From NCBI GenBank assembly GCA_964422145.1, contig CAYQZV010000020.1:1-40946 (forward strand): a stretch of 40,946 nt of DNA, written 5' to 3'. The notes beneath the pieces are model-generated. The model searched no databases, was not told where the DNA came from, and was given only the letters and a program-made list of their open reading frames with translations. The stretch's first letter is position 1. Every line of letters starts with the position of its first letter. Shown here one piece after another: positions 24,420-33,108 of this stretch. The translations under genes and the position numbers were made by a program. This stretch comes from JACNKV01 sp964422145 (lineage in GTDB: Bacteria; Fidelibacterota; Marinisomatia; Marinisomatales; JACNKV01).

Positions 24420-25753
24420 TAAATAAGATAAGAAACATATTCAGTATCCCTGAACTTAGAAACCGAATTCTGTTCACCCTTGGAATCTTGATCATTGTCC
24501 GGGTGGGTGCACATATTCCGATTCCCGGCGTTGACGGAGAAGCCCTTGGTTCCGCTATTCAGCGTTTCCAAAATAGTCTCTTTGGACTCTACGATCTATT
24601 TGCCGGAGGAGCTTTCTCAAAGGCAACTCTCTTTGCGTTAGGGATTATGCCGTACATTTCTGCATCTATTATCATTCAGTTGATGGGTGCGGTTGTTCCG
24701 TATTTCCAACGTCTTCAAAAAGAAGGGGAAGCCGGACGGAAGAAAATGACTCAGATCACTCGTTATGGGACCGTACTGATCGGTACCATGCAGGCATATG
24801 GTGTGACAATCTTCCTTGAAAGTATGACGGCAAATGTCGGCGGTGGAATTGTTCATGTTATCCCGAATCCGGGGCTGATGTTTAAGTTCACTGCAATTGT
24901 GAGTTTAGTCACGGGCGTTATGCTGATGATGTGGTTTGGCGAACGAATCACAGAACGCGGATTAGGAAACGGTATTTCATTGATCATTATGACAGGGATC
25001 GTTTCACGTTTTCCGAATGTGATTCTAAGTGAAATTAATTACATCCAAACCGGTGTACGCGGGATTCTGTCAGAAGTTATTCTGATCGGTTTAATGTTCG
25101 TGATCGTCGGATTTGTGGTCTTGCTGACTCAAGGAACTCGAAAGATTCCGGTTCAGTATGCCAAAAAAGTTGTAGGCAGAAAAGTTTACGGCGGACAGTC
25201 CACACATATCCCGTTGAAAATCAATACAGCCGGTGTGATGCCTATTATCTTTGCGCAATCCATCATGTTTATTCCGAGTACAATTGCGACATTTTTCAGC
25301 GAAAGTGAATTTATGCAAGGCGTGATGATCTGGTTCAATTTTGATCATCCGTTTTACTGGTTTGTTTTTGGCACAATGATCGTTTTCTTCACCTATTTTT
25401 ACACTGCGATCGCTTTTGATCCTGTCCAAGTTTCAACAACGATGAAACAGCAGGGCGGATTTATTCCGGGTGTTCGTCCCGGGAAGAAAACGGCTGAGTT
25501 TATTGATAATATTTTAACCCGGGTTACACTCCCAGGTTCGTTCTCATTGGCCTTTGTGGCGATTTTTCCCTACATCTTAATGAATTTCATGGATATCGGA
25601 TACGATTTGGCATCTTTTTTTGGTGGAACAAGTTTGCTGATTATTGTCGGTGTTGCATTGGATACCCTCCAGCAAATGGAATCCCATTTGATGATGCGTC
25701 ATTATGATGGTTTCTTATCCAAAGGAAAGATTCGCGGTCGGAAACGGATGTAA
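24416..25753 (+). CDS. secY: Preprotein translocase subunit SecY
   Basis: A 445-residue membrane protein with about ten hydrophobic spans. Landmarks are ITRAHIPIPGV-like VRVGAHIPIPGVDG, GIMPYISASIIIQLM, RLQKEGEAGRKKM and, in the ribosome-binding cytoplasmic loop, QQGGFIPGVRPGKKTAEFI. It forms the channel of SecYEG with SecE (353-535). The GTG start overlaps the rplO stop, and AGGAGG occurs about 20 bases upstream within rplO. There is no adk gene between secY and map. Confidence 0.98.
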   Translation: MINKIRNIFSIPELRNRILFTLGILIIVRVGAHIPIPGVDGEALGSAIQRFQNSLFGLYDLFAGGAFSKATLFALGIMPYISASIIIQLMGAVVPYFQRLQKEGEAGRKKMTQITRYGTVLIGTMQAYGVTIFLESMTANVGGGIVHVIPNPGLMFKFTAIVSLVTGVMLMMWFGERITERGLGNGISLIIMTGIVSRFPNVILSEINYIQTGVRGILSEVILIGLMFVIVGFVVLLTQGTRKIPVQYAKKVVGRKVYGGQSTHIPLKINTAGVMPIIFAQSIMFIPSTIATFFSESEFMQGVMIWFNFDHPFYWFVFGTMIVFFTYFYTAIAFDPVQVSTTMKQQGGFIPGVRPGKKTAEFIDNILTRVTLPGSFSLAFVAIFPYILMNFMDIGYDLASFFGGTSLLIIVGVALDTLQQMESHLMMRHYDGFLSKGKIRGRKRM

Positions 25754-26511
25754 TGGTACGTATTCGCAGCACACGGGAAATTCAACTGATTGCTCAAAGC
25801 AGTCAGATTGTTGCAGATACGCTGGATATGCTCTCTGAGTTTATGGTTCCAGGTGTCTCGCTGATGGAACTGGATCAACGAGCAGAAGAATTTATTATTT
25901 TGCAAGGCGCACGCCCTGCTTTTAAAGGGTATATGGGCTTTCCTTCAACGCTGTGTATTTCAGTAGATGATGAAGTCGTCCATGGAATTCCAACGGAAAG
26001 AATTCTGAAAGAAGGCCAAATCGTTAGCATTGATTGCGGTGCAGAAAAAAATGGTTATTATGGTGATCATGCAAAAACGTTTGCCGTCGGTACAATTGGA
26101 CCTGAGAAACAGCGGCTGATGGATGTAACACAAGAAGCATTGATGCTCGGGATTGAAGCTGCAAAGGTCGGAAATTATGTATCGGATATCGGTCATGCGA
26201 TTCAATCATATGTTGAAAAGCACGGATATTCGGTTGTCAGAGAATTAGTTGGACATGGAATCGGAACCGATCTGCACGAAGATCCTCAGGTTCCCAATTT
26301 CGGTATCCCAAAGCAAGGGAAAAAATTAGAATCCGGGATGTGTATTGCAATTGAACCTATGATCAATATGGGAACAAAAGACATCATCACGGACCAAGAT
26401 GGCTGGACTGTCAGGACCAAAGACGGACAATCCAGTGCCCATTTTGAACATACCGTAGCTATTTTAGATAGCGGAACACAAATATTGAGTCGAGGAAAAA
26501 AACATGGCTAA
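25753..26511 (+). CDS. map: Methionine aminopeptidase, type I
   Basis: A 252-residue enzyme that removes the initiator methionine from new proteins. The five metal ligands are visible: D94 (SIDCGAEKNG), D105 (GDHAKTF), H168 (VGHGIG), E201 (AIEPM) and E232 (HFEHT). The length fits a type Ia enzyme without an N-terminal zinc extension. It overlaps the secY stop by one base and infA by eight, so it is coupled to both. Confidence 0.98.
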   Translation: MVRIRSTREIQLIAQSSQIVADTLDMLSEFMVPGVSLMELDQRAEEFIILQGARPAFKGYMGFPSTLCISVDDEVVHGIPTERILKEGQIVSIDCGAEKNGYYGDHAKTFAVGTIGPEKQRLMDVTQEALMLGIEAAKVGNYVSDIGHAIQSYVEKHGYSVVRELVGHGIGTDLHEDPQVPNFGIPKQGKKLESGMCIAIEPMINMGTKDIITDQDGWTVRTKDGQSSAHFEHTVAILDSGTQILSRGKKHG

Positions 26512-26731
26512 AGAAAAACCAATCACAATTGACGGTGTCATTAAAGAGACACTCCCCAATGCCATGTTCCGAGTCGAAGTAGAAATTGGTGATACAACGC
26601 ATGAGATTTTGGCACACGTCAGCGGAAAAATGAGAATGCATTTTATTAAAATTCTCCCTGGTGATGTTGTCACGCTTGAATTAACACCGTATGATTTGAG
26701 TCGCGGTCGAATCGTGTATCGAAAGAAATAG
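26504..26731 (+). CDS. infA: Translation initiation factor IF-1
   Basis: A 75-residue OB-fold protein, about three residues longer than usual. VIKETLPNAMFRVEVEIGD, ILAHVSGKMRMHFIKILPGD and TPYDLSRGRIVYRKK match IF-1. It occupies the A site during initiation. It starts inside the end of map behind GAGG, and rpmJ follows after seven bases, the conserved infA-rpmJ pair. Confidence 0.98.
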   Translation: MAKEKPITIDGVIKETLPNAMFRVEVEIGDTTHEILAHVSGKMRMHFIKILPGDVVTLELTPYDLSRGRIVYRKK

Positions 26732-26738
26732 GAGAAAT

Positions 26739-26852
26739 ATGAAAGTTCGTCCTTCAGTAAAAAAGATTTGTACAAAATGTAAGATCATTCGACGTAAGGG
26801 AGTTATCCGGGTGATCTGCGATAATCCAAAACATAAACAAAGGCAAGGGTAG
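26739..26852 (+). CDS. rpmJ: 50S ribosomal protein L36
   Basis: A 37-residue protein beginning MKVRPSVKKICTKCKIIRR, the L36 signature. Ligands C11, C14, C27 and H32 form the zinc site, so this is the zinc-binding form. GGAGA lies directly ahead of the ATG. The length and the place between infA and rpsM are exactly as expected. Confidence 0.97.
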   Translation: MKVRPSVKKICTKCKIIRRKGVIRVICDNPKHKQRQG

Positions 26853-26861
26853 GAGTATATA

Positions 26862-27251
26862 GTGGCGCGTATTGCGGGTATTGATATACCAAAAGATAAA
26901 CAACTCGCTTATTCTCTGAGATATATTCATGGAATAGGACTCACGTTAGCACAGAAAATCTGTGATGAAGCAGGGATTGCTCATGATATCCGGGTAAAGG
27001 ATTTAACCGAAGAGCAGGAAATTGCTATCCGGAAAGCGCTAACAGATTTAAATATTCTTGTCGAAGGTGAAATTAGATCCGAAACGGCGATGAATATCAA
27101 ACGATTAAAAGATATTGGATCATATAAAGGTCTTCGCCATCGTCGCGGAATGCCGGTAAATGGTCAAAGAACCAAAACGAATGCTCGTACGAGAAAAGGC
27201 AGAAAGCGAACGGTCGGTATGGGGAAAAAAGCAGTTGGAAAGAAAGGGTAA
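26862..27251 (+). CDS. rpsM: 30S ribosomal protein S13
   Basis: A 129-residue S13 starting at GTG behind TAGGAG. ARIAGIDIPKDKQLAYSLRY and the C-terminal RHRRGMPVNGQRTKTNARTR with its basic tail are conserved. S13 forms bridges to the large subunit and contacts the P-site tRNA. It opens the alpha cluster. Confidence 0.98.
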   Translation: MARIAGIDIPKDKQLAYSLRYIHGIGLTLAQKICDEAGIAHDIRVKDLTEEQEIAIRKALTDLNILVEGEIRSETAMNIKRLKDIGSYKGLRHRRGMPVNGQRTKTNARTRKGRKRTVGMGKKAVGKKG

Positions 27252-27255
27252 TTAG

Positions 27256-27648
27256 TTGGCTAAACAAAAAGATAGGCGTAAGAAAAAGAAGAAGCGTTCC
27301 GTCGACCCGATTGGAATTGCTCATATTAAAGCGACTTTTAATAATACGCATATTACATTTACAGATAAATTTGGAAACGTGATTGCTTGGGCAACGGCAG
27401 GGACTTCAGGATTTAAAGGATCCAGAAAAAGCACAGCATATGCGGCAACGATCGCAGCTGACAATGCTGCCAAAGAAGCAATTGGAATGGGTTTAACGAC
27501 TGTAGATGTCAGAGTAAAAGGTCCAGGACCCGGGCGTGAATCTTCGATTCGTGCATTAGGCGTTGCAGGACTTCAAGTGACTTCAATTACCGATATTACA
27601 CCGCTTCCGCATAACGGATGTCGTCCGCCAAAGCGTAGACGTGTATAA
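27256..27648 (+). CDS. rpsK: 30S ribosomal protein S11
   Basis: A 130-residue S11 starting at TTG four bases after rpsM. The N-terminal tail is very basic (KDRRKKKKKR). The body shows IKATFNNTHITFTDKFGNVI and KGPGPGRESSIRALG, and the end HNGCRPPKRRRV is invariant in the family. No strong Shine-Dalgarno is seen, unlike the other TTG starts in this window, so the exact start rests on homology. Confidence 0.97.
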   Translation: MAKQKDRRKKKKKRSVDPIGIAHIKATFNNTHITFTDKFGNVIAWATAGTSGFKGSRKSTAYAATIAADNAAKEAIGMGLTTVDVRVKGPGPGRESSIRALGVAGLQVTSITDITPLPHNGCRPPKRRRV

Positions 27649-27668
27649 TAATTTAGGAGAGAAGCTGA

Positions 27669-28286
27669 ATGGCTAAATATATAGGATCAAAAGGGAAATT
27701 AGTCCGAAAATTTGGAGAAAATATTTTTGGCAATCCCAAATTTGATAAACTGTTAAATCAAAAACCCTACGCGCCGGGCCAGCATGGTCAAAGCCGAAGA
27801 CCGAGACTGTCTAACTATGGGGTTCAATTGAAAGAAAAACAGAAGATCAAAATGACATACGGTGTGATGGAAAAGCAGTTTAGAAACTACTTTAAAAAAG
27901 CTGAGTCCATGAAAGGCGAAACCGGTACAAACCTGCTTCAGTTATTGGAAAGACGTTTAGATAATGTCGTGTACCAGCTTGGGTTTGCTCCGACAAGACC
28001 GTCAGCCAGACAATTAGTTAACCATGGCCATTTTAGCGTGAATGGCAGAAGGGTCAACATTCCTTCATTTCAAGTGAAACCCGGAGATACAATTCAGGTC
28101 AGAGAAAAAAGCCGTAAAATTGATATTATCTTAAATGCCATGAAACGAATCAAAGGCGATATTGATCTTCCGTGGCTTGAACTGGATAAAGCAAAAATGA
28201 CCGGAAACTTTCTCGAAATTCCGGAACGGGACATGATGAGTCAAACAATCAATGAACAGTTAGTTGTCGAATTATATTCCAAATAA
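27669..28286 (+). CDS. rpsD: 30S ribosomal protein S4
   Basis: A 205-residue S4. The N-terminal region has no cysteine cluster, so it is the zinc-free form. KPYAPGQHGQSRRPRLSNYG, LERRLDNVVYQLGFAPTR and the S4 RNA-binding motif (RQLVNHGHFSVNGRRVNIPS) are clear. S4 nucleates 30S assembly and, in E. coli, represses the alpha operon. TAGGAG lies about nine bases before the ATG. Confidence 0.98.
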   Translation: MAKYIGSKGKLVRKFGENIFGNPKFDKLLNQKPYAPGQHGQSRRPRLSNYGVQLKEKQKIKMTYGVMEKQFRNYFKKAESMKGETGTNLLQLLERRLDNVVYQLGFAPTRPSARQLVNHGHFSVNGRRVNIPSFQVKPGDTIQVREKSRKIDIILNAMKRIKGDIDLPWLELDKAKMTGNFLEIPERDMMSQTINEQLVVELYSK

Positions 28287-28307
28287 TAGGAACAAGGATA
28301 TTCATAC

Positions 28308-29279
28308 ATGAAAACAGATACAGAATTAAACATCAAAGTAGATGATAACGTCCTAACGGATACCTTTGGCAGATTTAACGTCCAACCTCTTTTCAGGGGA
28401 TATGGTATCACTTTAGGGAATGCTCTTCGTCGGATCCTCATGACAAAAATGCCGGGTGCTGCAATCACCAATGTAAAAATTGATGGCGTTTTACATGAGT
28501 TTTCAACGATTAAAGGCGTGAAAGAAGACGTTGCTGATATCCTGATGAATTTAAAAGGCGTTCGTTTTAAGCTGTTCGAAAGCAACCCGGATAAAATTCA
28601 TATCAAATTGAACGGTAAAGGCACATTAACAGCTCAGGCTATCCAAGATGCAAGTGATCAGTTTACTGTTTTAAATCCTGATCATTACATTACCGAATTG
28701 AATAATGACGGTCAGATTGATATGGAACTTTGGCTCGGAATCGGCAAAGGATATGTTCCTGCGGAAGAAAATGAATTACTGAATGCTCCCATCGGCGTTA
28801 TCTCGATTGACAGTATTTTTAATCCGGTAACGAAAGTGACATTCAACTCAAATCCGCTGCCGGGTGTAAAAGAAGATTTAGAAGAACTGACTGTCGAAGT
28901 AACAACAGACGGATCCATTTCTCCGAAAGATGCGATCAGCTATTCAGCATCGGTTATGGTCGATCACTTGAAATACATCGAAGCCATTTCAAATCCGGAG
29001 ATATTGGAAGTCACAGAGAACCTTAATGAAGAAACATTAGCCATCCAAAACCTGTTGAATTCAACGATTGATGAAATGGAACTCTCTGTACGTAGTTACA
29101 ATTGTTTAGTTGCTGCAGGAATTAAATATATCCATGAATTAGTTTCCAAAGATGAAGCAGAAATGCTCAAATACAAAAACTTTGGTCGTAAATCCCTGAC
29201 AGAATTAGTTGAGAAACTGGACGATATGGGATTAAGCTTTGGCATGGATATTCAAAAATATTTAAACGAAGAAGTGTAA
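28308..29279 (+). CDS. rpoA: DNA-directed RNA polymerase subunit alpha
   Basis: A 323-residue alpha subunit. The N-terminal dimerisation domain includes FNVQPLFRGYGITLGNALRR and VLHEFSTIKGVKEDV. A linker near residues 230-245 leads to the C-terminal domain with MELSVRSYNCLVAAGIKYIH and FGRKSLTELVEKL, the helix-hairpin-helix that binds UP elements and activators. It follows rpsD by 21 bases and precedes rplQ, the standard alpha cluster. Confidence 0.99.
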   Translation: MKTDTELNIKVDDNVLTDTFGRFNVQPLFRGYGITLGNALRRILMTKMPGAAITNVKIDGVLHEFSTIKGVKEDVADILMNLKGVRFKLFESNPDKIHIKLNGKGTLTAQAIQDASDQFTVLNPDHYITELNNDGQIDMELWLGIGKGYVPAEENELLNAPIGVISIDSIFNPVTKVTFNSNPLPGVKEDLEELTVEVTTDGSISPKDAISYSASVMVDHLKYIEAISNPEILEVTENLNEETLAIQNLLNSTIDEMELSVRSYNCLVAAGIKYIHELVSKDEAEMLKYKNFGRKSLTELVEKLDDMGLSFGMDIQKYLNEEV

Positions 29280-29288
29280 AATAGTCAT

Positions 29289-29699
29289 ATGAGACATTTA
29301 AATTCGAAACGAAGACTGGGGTTAAGTTCTAAAAGCCATAAAAAGGCAATGATGAATAATATGGCCGTGTCTCTCATTCAACATAAACGGATTAAAACCA
29401 CACATGCCCGCGCAAAGGAATTAAGACGGTTTATTGAACCGCTGATCACATTTGCGAAACGAGGAGATCTTCATGCAAGAAGACAGGTCTTAAAGCAGAT
29501 CAAGCATAAAGATGCTGTTCATACATTGTTCCATGATATTGCCCCTGTATATGAAAACCGTCCGGGTGGATATACACGGATCACGAAACTTGGTTTCAGA
29601 GATAATGACTGTGCTGATGTTTCGATGATCGAACTGGTTGATCTTGCAGGTGCGGTTGAAAGCAAACCTGAAAAGAAAGAATCGACGGAAAAGGAATAA
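29289..29699 (+). CDS. rplQ: 50S ribosomal protein L17
   Basis: A 136-residue L17. It opens MRHLNSKRRLGLSSKSHKKA and carries HKRIKTTHARAKELRRFIEP and GGYTRITKLGFRDNDCADVS. A short charged tail (about the last 15 residues, rich in Lys and Glu) follows the core. It is the last gene of the alpha cluster. No terminator is seen in the 26 bases before the next gene. Confidence 0.97.
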   Translation: MRHLNSKRRLGLSSKSHKKAMMNNMAVSLIQHKRIKTTHARAKELRRFIEPLITFAKRGDLHARRQVLKQIKHKDAVHTLFHDIAPVYENRPGGYTRITKLGFRDNDCADVSMIELVDLAGAVESKPEKKESTEKE

Positions 29700-29725
29700 T
29701 CCTAAGTCGGTTATACTTCTCGTTC

Positions 29726-30904
29726 ATGCAACGATTTATTACCCACATAAGGGCAGCATTAATTGTTGCCCTTTGTTTATTTAATACAGTCGAAGGGAAT
29801 AATTATCCTTCCGGCTTTCAACATCGCGGTTTGTGGGTCGTCAGAGATGCGTTATTATCTGTAAAGTCTATTCAAAACACGATCCAGTTCGCTTCTGAGA
29901 ACGGATTTAACCAATTATACGTTCAGGTACGCGGTCGGGGAGATGCGTATTACCGATCTGAATTCGAACCGGAGCCTGAAATTATGGATCTCCAATATTA
30001 CGATCCTTTAGAGTATACCATTTCTCTAGCTCATGAATATGGAATTCAAGTCCACGCATGGGTAAATGTTTACGTCATCTGGTCATCCAAGGAGAAACCA
30101 ACCTCTGAGAAACATGTCGTCAATTTGCATGGTGATTGGCTCGACGGGAATACAGAGAACCAAAGTATTGCTGAATTATATTCTTCCCGAGGACCGAACG
30201 ATGAGGGTATTTATTTGGCACCGCATCACCCGAAAGTCACGCCGTATTTACTGACTGTTTTCAGAGAAGTCCTTGAAAAATATGATGTTGACGGTTTGCA
30301 TTTGGATTACATCCGCTACAAAGATTCTGAATACGGTAAGAATAATCAGGCGTTGGAAACATACACGCATTTAACCGGCGAAAACCCTAAAGTGTTTTTA
30401 TCGGCGACCAGTAATCTTTCCCATGGAGACCCGCGATTTACCCGCCAATTAACGAATTGGAGTGAGTATCGCAGAGGTGCCATTACAAATCTCGTTAAAC
30501 AGACCAAAGAATTGGTTAATGATGTTCGCCCGCAAACGATTCTTTCTGCATCGGTCAAGCCGGATTTATATGCTGCTAGAAATCGATACTATCAGGAGTG
30601 GGATGTATGGATTGCAGCCGATTACTTGGATTATGCAATACCAATGAATTACTCAACATCGATCAGAGACTTTGCATCGAAAATAGAGATCATGTATGAC
30701 AATATTCCCAAGAAATATCGTGATAAGATCATCATGGGGATTTCCACCTACAATCAACCCGGTTTGGATGCATTGGATAAAATGAAGTACACGCGAATGA
30801 CTCAATTCCCTGGGATTTGTCTGTTTTCATATAATTCGCTAATCAAGTCACCGAATTATATCCAAGTGCTCCGCGAAGAATTAGGGAAAAAACCGCAAAA
30901 ATGA
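29726..30904 (+). CDS. Secreted GHL10-family (DUF187) glycoside hydrolase-like protein
   Basis: A 392-residue protein with a probable signal peptide at residues 1-25. QHRGLWVVRDALLS and NQLYVQVRGRGDAYYRS begin a TIM-barrel fold of the glycosyl-hydrolase-like 10 family. DVDGLHLDYIRY (residues 187-198) is the family's conserved strand with the likely catalytic Asp. A lipobox is not convincing (VALC), so release to the periplasm is more likely than lipoprotein anchoring. E. coli DigH (YddW), a relative, cleaves denuded peptidoglycan strands, so a cell-wall role is a reasonable guess. It lies 26 bases after rplQ with no strong promoter or terminator between, an odd place for such a gene. Confidence 0.85.
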   Translation: MQRFITHIRAALIVALCLFNTVEGNNYPSGFQHRGLWVVRDALLSVKSIQNTIQFASENGFNQLYVQVRGRGDAYYRSEFEPEPEIMDLQYYDPLEYTISLAHEYGIQVHAWVNVYVIWSSKEKPTSEKHVVNLHGDWLDGNTENQSIAELYSSRGPNDEGIYLAPHHPKVTPYLLTVFREVLEKYDVDGLHLDYIRYKDSEYGKNNQALETYTHLTGENPKVFLSATSNLSHGDPRFTRQLTNWSEYRRGAITNLVKQTKELVNDVRPQTILSASVKPDLYAARNRYYQEWDVWIAADYLDYAIPMNYSTSIRDFASKIEIMYDNIPKKYRDKIIMGISTYNQPGLDALDKMKYTRMTQFPGICLFSYNSLIKSPNYIQVLREELGKKPQK

Positions 30905-31006
30905 TGTCTTTTTCCGACGAATATCTTTTGCATTATATCTTCGAAAATAATTGTTTTGGAGCGAATAAAATTCTAACTTTCCCTGCTAAACTAGACTCGA
31001 AAATAC

Positions 31007-32353
31007 GTGTTTACTCAACTTACAGATAAATTTGATACGATTTTTCGCAATCTGAGAGGATTGGGAAAAATAACGGATACAAACATTCAGCAGACTGTGC
31101 GGGAGATCCGCCGGGTGTTGCTTGATGCGGATGTTAACTTCCGTGTGGCTCGCGATTTTATCAATAAAGTACAAGATAGTGCTTTAGGGACAAAGGTAAT
31201 TAAATCTGTGAAACCCGGTGAACAATTCATCAAAATTATCCATCAGGAATTGATTGAGCTCTTGGGAAGCGATGTTCAGCCCATCACGTTCGCCAATAAA
31301 GCACCGACCGTGATATTAATGGCTGGATTGCAGGGATCGGGTAAAACGACGACCTGTGCTAAATTAGCTTATCAGTTGAAGAAGCAAGGAAAGTCGTTAA
31401 TGCTGGTTGCAGCGGATGTTTACCGTCCTGCGGCGATCGATCAGTTATCAGTGTTGGGGAAACAAATTGATGTACCCGTATTTTCAATGGGGCAGGATGA
31501 CCCGATCAAGATTTGTGATCATGCAATTGCTGAAGCTAAAAAGACGCAAGTTGATGTTGTCATCATTGATACGGCCGGACGGATGCATGTCGATGAAAAT
31601 ATGATGGATGAAATACGCACGATCTCCGAACGGGTTTCGCCGACAGAGATTTTGTTTGTTGTCGATGGAATGACCGGACAGGATGCGGTGCAGTCTGCTT
31701 TGACATTCTCGGAATCATTGTCGTTGACGGGAACGGTTTTAACAAAAATGGACGGTGATGCTCGGGGCGGTGCGGCTGTTTCCATCACTGAAGTGACCGG
31801 CGTTCCGATCAAATACATTGGTGTGTCTGAAAAAATTGACGGAATAGAGTTATTTGATCCGAAACGGATTGTGGATCGAATCCTGGGCTTTGGAGATGTG
31901 ATATCGCTGGTTGAAAAAGCTGAATCCGTGATGAATAAACAAGACATGGACAGTCTGCAGAAAAAATTACAGAGCAACTCTTTTACGCTGGAAGATTTCA
32001 AAAATCAAATCCAGCAATTACAGCGAATGGGTCCAATGGACCAATTATTAGGAATGGTTCCCGGAGTGAATAAGAAAATGCTCAAGGGATTAAAATTTGA
32101 TAATCACCAAATGAAATGGACTGAAGCAATCATCAGTTCCATGACACCGGGTGAAAGGAGCAATCCGCAAATTATCAATGGTAGTCGGCGACAACGAATT
32201 GCAAAAGGATCCGGTCGTTCGGTTCAGGAAATTAATCAACTGTTGAAGCAGTTTTCGCAGATGCAGAAAATGATGAAGAAAATGGGAAAAACAAATTCGC
32301 CCCTTCATTTAGGAAAACAAATGAACTTAGGGCAATTTATTGGAATAACTTAA
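31007..32353 (+). CDS. ffh: Signal recognition particle protein Ffh (SRP54)
   Basis: A 448-residue SRP GTPase starting at GTG. The N domain is followed by G1 (GLQGSGKTTTCAKLAY), ADVYRPAAIDQL, IIDTAGRMHVDENMMDEI, and TKMDGDARGGAAVS. The methionine-rich M domain includes QRMGPMDQLLGMVPG, INGSRRQRIAKGSGRSVQEI and QMQKMMKKMGK, which bind 4.5S RNA and signal peptides. No Shine-Dalgarno is obvious. The 102-base gap before it has a TAAAAT at 30966-30971 that could be a -10 box, but no convincing -35. Confidence 0.98.
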   Translation: MFTQLTDKFDTIFRNLRGLGKITDTNIQQTVREIRRVLLDADVNFRVARDFINKVQDSALGTKVIKSVKPGEQFIKIIHQELIELLGSDVQPITFANKAPTVILMAGLQGSGKTTTCAKLAYQLKKQGKSLMLVAADVYRPAAIDQLSVLGKQIDVPVFSMGQDDPIKICDHAIAEAKKTQVDVVIIDTAGRMHVDENMMDEIRTISERVSPTEILFVVDGMTGQDAVQSALTFSESLSLTGTVLTKMDGDARGGAAVSITEVTGVPIKYIGVSEKIDGIELFDPKRIVDRILGFGDVISLVEKAESVMNKQDMDSLQKKLQSNSFTLEDFKNQIQQLQRMGPMDQLLGMVPGVNKKMLKGLKFDNHQMKWTEAIISSMTPGERSNPQIINGSRRQRIAKGSGRSVQEINQLLKQFSQMQKMMKKMGKTNSPLHLGKQMNLGQFIGIT

Positions 32354-32365
32354 AGGAGAATACGA

Positions 32366-33082
32366 TTGGCGATTAAAATCAGATTAAAGCGAATTGGAAG
32401 AAGGAACAGACCATTTTATCGTCTGGTAGTTATGGATACTAGAACGCGAAGAGATGGTGCCGCGATTGAAGAATTGGGTTGGTATGATCCAATTGTCAAA
32501 GATAAAAGCAGTAACTATTCATTAAAAGAAGAACGAATTCTTCATTGGCTGGGCGAAGGTGCCCAAACTAGTGAGGTGACTCATCGGTTACTGAAAAAAG
32601 CAGGCCTCGCGTTTCGCTGGCATTTAATGCGTCAGGGCTTAGATGAAAAAGCCATTGAAAAAGAAATGCAAAAGTGGGAGCTGAATAAAGAAGAAGCGTT
32701 GAAAAAAGCAAAAGCTAAATCAGCAAAAAAAGCAGCGGTTGAAGAGAAAGCTCCGGAAGTAGAAGAGGTTGAAACTCCAGCTGAAGAAACACCTGCGGAA
32801 AAACCAACGGAAGAAGCACCTGTGGAAGAACCGGCAGAAAAACCGCAGGAAGAAACTGTAGAAGAAGCTCCGGCAGAGCCGACCGAAAAACCGGCGGAAG
32901 AGCCTGAAGCAGAACCAACCCCTGAAGCTGAAGAAAGTTCCGAGCAGAACGACGCAGAACCAGCAGAAGAAGAAACACCAGCTCCTCAAGAAGAGAATTC
33001 AGATAAAACAGAAGAAACGGTATCTGATAGTGCACAAGATAACGATTCAGAAGAATCAGAAACAAAAGGTGATAAAGAGTAG
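32366..33082 (+). CDS. rpsP: 30S ribosomal protein S16 with long acidic C-terminal tail
   Basis: A 238-residue protein starting at TTG behind AAAGGAG. Residues 1-80 are ordinary S16 (IRLKRIGRRNRPFYRLVVMD, IEELGWYDPI, LKKAGL). A helical, Lys-rich stretch follows to about residue 125. The last 110 or so residues are almost only Glu, Pro, Ala and Thr, with repeated units such as PAEKPTEEAPVEEPAEKP, then Ser/Asp/Glu-rich. E. coli S16 has 82 residues; moderately extended forms are known in FCB bacteria. The tail is likely disordered and strongly negative. It heads the rpsP-khpA-rimM-trmD-rplS set. Confidence 0.95.
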   Translation: MAIKIRLKRIGRRNRPFYRLVVMDTRTRRDGAAIEELGWYDPIVKDKSSNYSLKEERILHWLGEGAQTSEVTHRLLKKAGLAFRWHLMRQGLDEKAIEKEMQKWELNKEEALKKAKAKSAKKAAVEEKAPEVEEVETPAEETPAEKPTEEAPVEEPAEKPQEETVEEAPAEPTEKPAEEPEAEPTPEAEESSEQNDAEPAEEETPAPQEENSDKTEETVSDSAQDNDSEESETKGDKE

Positions 33083-33108
33083 TTATGATGACAAAGGAGG
33101 AAAAAGCT

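Noticed and set aside
29700..29725. TATACT at 29712-29717 as a promoter for the GHL10 gene
   Set aside because: No -35 box at an acceptable distance and only about nine bases to the ATG.
30887..30918. GGAAAAA...TTTTTCC inverted repeat at the end of the GHL10 gene as a terminator
   Set aside because: The stem is mostly A-T with a 17-base loop, overlaps the coding end and is not followed by a T-tract.
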